From CAYYIS01 sp964470965 (GTDB lineage: Bacteria; JAAXHH01; JABIQT01), in assembly GCA_964470965.1 (NCBI GenBank), contig CAYYIS010000002.1, positions 124,001 through 188,000 of the forward strand: a stretch of DNA of 64,000 nucleotides. The letters run 5' to 3'. Numbering within the stretch: position 1 is the first letter of the stretch; every line of letters starts with the position of its first letter. Positions 62,601 to 64,000 of this stretch are shown in pieces. Position numbers and translations under genes: made by a program. The notes beneath the pieces are model-generated. The model was not told the DNA's origin. It ran no database searches and saw only the letters and a list, made by a program, of their open reading frames with translations.

Positions 62601-64000
62601 GACGGCGTGAACGTGAGATTGTCTAACGCGGTGTTGATATCCGCCACCGTACCCGTATAAACCAAATCATCGGAGTCGTCACCGGTGCCGCTCAATCCGG
62701 CTGTGGAACCAAGTTTGACCGTGCCGACGGACGTAATGATCAACGACATGTTTTCGTCACCGACATCCGAGTCCGAAACCACCAACTGCACGCCGCTGTC
62801 GGAGTTGAAAGTGACGGGCGTGTCTTCGTCAGTCATCACGGCCTCAGGCGCCGCAATCACGGGGGGATCATTTTTGCTGGTACTTCCTATTTGAATGGCA
62901 AATATTGCAGACCGCTCCTGCTGGTCCTCACCGGAATTTCCGAGATCCGAAACCTCAATATGAAGGACGAGTCTGAGGCCCTGTTCGCTGGGGGGCGGAA
63001 CGTAAGCCATATCGGAAAGGGCGGTATTGAGGTCCGACAGACTTCCCTTATAACTCAATGCACCCGTGCCGTTTCCTGTGCCGGTGAGGCCGCTAACCGT
63101 CGATAGAGTGACCGTGCCGGGTCCCGTGATGTCTAACTTTAACTCTCCCTCCCCGACATCAACGTCCGCGATGGTGATCGCGTTCTGGTTGGCAACACTG
63201 AAACTGAAGGATTCGTCTTCTGCCACCACTGCATTAGGCGGGCCTGAAATAACCGGTGCATCGTTCACCGAAGTGATATCAATCTGAACGACATGCTGCG
63301 CGCCTTTCACACCGCCACTTCCGGTGTTTCCTTTGTCTTCCACCTTGATTTTCAGACTATCCGCCGCGGACCCGTTGACATCCTTCGCCGGAAAATAGGT
63401 TAAGCCGGCCAATACCGTGCTGACGTTTCTGACCAGGCCGGAAAACCGGACCATGGAGGTGCCGTCTTCACCGCCGATCACATCCACGCCCTGCACCCTG
63501 TTCAGCTTTAACCGGCCCGAGGTGACAGTGAGACCGACCTCCAACACGTCCATGTCGGGATCCTCGACATCGAACCGTTCGAAATTTGGGAGTTCTCCTT
63601 TCCCCCCACCAAACAGAAGAGGAGTGTCCTCAATCGCCGTCACGGAGGCGCCGGCGATTATTACAGGGGCGTCATTTACGGCCGTGACGCCAATATTCCT
63701 AGACACCTCATTGCTCCGCGCCAGTTGGCCGCCGGTGCCGTCGTTCACTCGGAACACGACCGACCTGGTACCGGGACGCGGATTTTCGCTGCGACTCACG
63801 TAGGTGACGGAACGCAATACCGCCTGGTATTCCGAGGCGGCCGCTTCACCGGTAAGCCGCAGGATACCCTGGGTCGGATCGTAATTACCTTCGATATGTA
63901 CTGGTCCAACAACGAAGCCGAGCCAGTCACCGGGCCCATGATCGATAATCTTGACGGATGCCTCTGCGATCTTACCTTCTGCATCACTTACCTGAAGGGC
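56654..64000 (-). CDS. Giant cadherin-like/FN3 surface protein with C-terminal sorting domain, partial
   Basis: 2448 residues are visible, and the frame is open to the right edge, so the N-terminus lies outside; the TTG at 63817 is internal. From the N-terminal side there are about five large cadherin-like repeats with linkers such as 'VNDAPVI' and 'EDTPL', then an Ig-like putative domain ('SFQDIGYAF'-type, with 'FDLDPLTGAISGVPTVND'). Eleven FN3-like repeats follow, each opening with 'PDTxxPxx' and containing 'TDELSTTxVxYG'-type strands. Two or three further FN3-type domains precede a FlgD-Ig sorting tail with 'EQNYPNPFNPTTSIRYEL'. It is predicted to be exported and surface-attached, probably an adhesin. 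Confidence 0.9.
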   Translation of the reverse strand, partial: ALQVSDAEGKIAEASVKIIDHGPGDWLGFVVGPVHIEGNYDPTQGILRLTGEAAASEYQAVLRSVTYVSRSENPRPGTRSVVFRVNDGTGGQLARSNEVSRNIGVTAVNDAPVIIAGASVTAIEDTPLLFGGGKGELPNFERFDVEDPDMDVLEVGLTVTSGRLKLNRVQGVDVIGGEDGTSMVRFSGLVRNVSTVLAGLTYFPAKDVNGSAADSLKIKVEDKGNTGSGGVKGAQHVVQIDITSVNDAPVISGPPNAVVAEDESFSFSVANQNAITIADVDVGEGELKLDITGPGTVTLSTVSGLTGTGNGTGALSYKGSLSDLNTALSDMAYVPPPSEQGLRLVLHIEVSDLGNSGEDQQERSAIFAIQIGSTSKNDPPVIAAPEAVMTDEDTPVTFNSDSGVQLVVSDSDVGDENMSLIITSVGTVKLGSTAGLSGTGDDSDDLVYTGTVADINTALDNLTFTPSPDTSGTSAGRINIIVSDNGHSGDTFEVLTDTATVLIDINAVNDGPVITAPVSVATAEDTPLDFGADVENNISVTDIDVGDGQMSIDISANRNVSFETTEGLTGSGNGTLELSYTGSLVAINTALGGMTFTPIPDEHDENGQAIGEITISVSDQGHTGENQIPKSDEVSLTVSVTPVNDPPVLSQIETNPLVYQENSDPVAITQTTAITDIDSEEISGAKVTLVDYERGIDFLAFTDADGIEGVFNDKIGMLSLQGSATVALYEAALRTVTYYNSSDNPTDTTRTVNLQVFDGADAGSGEGAAQSNVLSREITIIPVNDSPSITSTVLAVGFQDIGYAFRFSATDPEGDSLTYSAPELNTAWFDLDPLTGAISGVPTVNDTGSYRITISVSDYQYTVTESFLITIKPDVVSPKFTAGPARDAVTDNRFTVFFKSNEIVSVTVHYSWEDTSGTEQSDSLMIGDFEAEHVVDVTGLSQSTAYTVVIDIRDEAGNLTRSRPIIVGTKETPDTQSPTFVKLPAAVSGSDTALTFAWVANEGARATVRVQSVDGVTLVPELVYDIETYSRNGRIELSELNPTTTYSGQIELVDVNDNGPSRDDTDNNPARFSGRTRAAPDKSKPVFVAGPNVQATTDDRTTVIAKVNEPAVMTVQYGTTDEFGLALTTEQFKHNPDLALSGLEAGTVYYARAKVQDKSGNSSEFTEPFQFKTEKAPDITPPVVTNPVLTAKTDRTLVITFSTDEPGTTELGYVAQTSENSVSTAIDVDGLQGSAAGTGSVVLNAPDTLTVSDPTRVKKHIVTLTNLSPETEYLYWVYSEDGSGNTSERRDGVARTEATPDTDPPKFTTSVQVTAVSSDQFTVSWTSDEGAESYGVADTSFNTLEEVEDTNAEFQVVDQNLEKSHALTFSGLESETLYHWRVVHTDANGYSAESEILSIRTKPIPDTVAPDVRAIAVSDKDTSSAIIEFDINEPGNATIIYGTSYRAVINEDIESDSIASKTESALLKGHRVTLTGLDPTTKYYFRVKSKDALENESEFLPVENAYDFTTLDVPDTTPPRISGISVTARTENGATINFVTDELSNTTIRFGLSSADGDLKNVVEDGDLVQEHQISLTNLEPSTTYHFRVAAKDQGGYSSQAPGANNLPRTFRTEAAPDNQPPIFTVNPNLDWKSDDEAYITFETSEPSDAKIYYKPIWAAYYVSASNVARITSHTVQLSNLDRGETYLFIVEVKDAAGNKNFSGGVSESIIVTKVGLNRFKITGIQQASAGRFTTNQAPDTQAPVIISQPSITSRDDNSITIQWATDELSTSTVDYGIDSNNLDQRHEDGTLVTDHTVNITGLSPTTIYGYTVSSTDPSNNGPTVSVASVATTTAQPDVSPPVIDTTPVVSSTYVSVADGASATIVWTTDEPSDTKVEFGTSSSLGEVKSISEAVTSHSVTITRLTPGSVYHYRVASTDQSGNGPVTSNTETFAAESQPDTQAPVISNVDTSGTADDRITVAWDTDELSTTVLLVIEQGTSDTVTVSDGAFLASHSATVTQDNSGNAVKSATTYSFIAESFDASGNGVISSGLITTAAAPDTVAPDVPDNISAEAGNAQVQLSWSGVTDADLAGYDVFQDGSQIASGVQDTLFDVTGLDNGTSVEFTVRSVDNIGNTSAVSSAAATTPLATLAPSAPTVAGTFDMGGNVVTTVSVKPILVVDNVTPVAGRAAPTYSFAVYGDSSLTNLVISTSGVVEGTSGNPTHWQVVDPTLPDQIALIDGTHYYWRARANDGVTDGPWSAAATFIASSSEPVGVELVSFTAESDRGKVSLHWQTLIDLGVQGFNVYRSVNQNGPFESVSSGLIRGRAGVYEFNDFDVHVNMTYYYQVEVNSSLHGNRRHGPISVKVTPPNTYAIEQNYPNPFNPTTSIRYELPQSGHVELTVYNILGQEVRRLVDMQQDAGFHTIQWNGLNTVQNRVSSGVYLYRIAVRVDGQSTFSKTKKMLLVK

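Noticed and set aside
63796..63817. Apparent start of the giant protein at 63817
   Set aside because: The codon there is TTG and the frame stays open for 61 more codons to the window edge with matching repeat-like sequence, so it is internal.

Overview
The window is about 64 kb of bacterial chromosome with mixed housekeeping and envelope genes. Several traits point to the FCB / Latescibacterota–Marinimicrobia–Poribacteria neighbourhood. Secreted proteins end in a FlgD-Ig-like sorting tail with an 'NYPNPFNP'-type motif. A short RpoD-type sigma factor lacks region 1.1. SecA is about 1045 residues long. DUF6785-like and DUF6807 (PmoA-like) proteins are present. Putative promoters carry canonical TTGACA -35 boxes rather than the Bacteroidetes TTTG/TAnnTTTG type, which argues against true Bacteroidetes. 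The phylum assignment is inference. No tRNA, rRNA, CRISPR array, prophage or intact insertion sequence was found.

Layout. 1-1298 (-): start of a large multi-pass membrane protein that leaves the window. 2153-5339 (+): two overlapping sigma-54-type response regulators. 5478-8330 (+): a possible small ORF, trxA, ftsY and a DegT/DnrJ/EryC1 aminotransferase, facing a Wzi-like outer-membrane protein. 10886-16132 (-): iscS, an A-type Fe-S carrier, mrp, a JAMM peptidase, xdhC and nadA, an Fe-S/cofactor set in which the last four genes are tightly packed. 16555-24992 (-): five exported proteins (beta-propeller lipoprotein, PEGA protein, PQQ-propeller lipoprotein, a metallopeptidase-TolB-Omp85 fusion and a subtilase with sorting tail). 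25145-27268 (-): a stand-alone FtsK 4TM domain protein, an unknown protein and a TPR protein. 27384-31124 (-): purQ, purL and a tandem-duplicated purS. 31660-36259 (+): sigma factor, YtxH-like protein and secA. 36670-42764 (-): acyl-CoA dehydrogenase, a DUF6807/ABC/PqqD module, a MITE-like element, an unknown protein and pgsA. 42843-56407 (-): recN, prenyl synthase, xseB, xseA, rny, zapA, a ZapB-like coiled coil, pheT, pheS, rplT, rpmI, infC and thrS. 56654-64000 (-): C-terminal 2448 residues of a giant cadherin-like/FN3 surface protein that continues beyond the window.

Points of most interest: the sigma factor has no usable ATG/GTG/TTG at its homology-defined N-terminus and instead has a perfect Shine-Dalgarno six bases before an ATC codon. 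The first response regulator has a duplicated AAA+ lid, and both regulators have altered GAFTGA loops. A PqqD/minimal-permease/ATPase/DUF6807 operon sits beside a 157-bp MITE-like element. A metallopeptidase, a TolB propeller and an Omp85-like barrel are joined in one polypeptide. The FtsK membrane domain exists without its motor.
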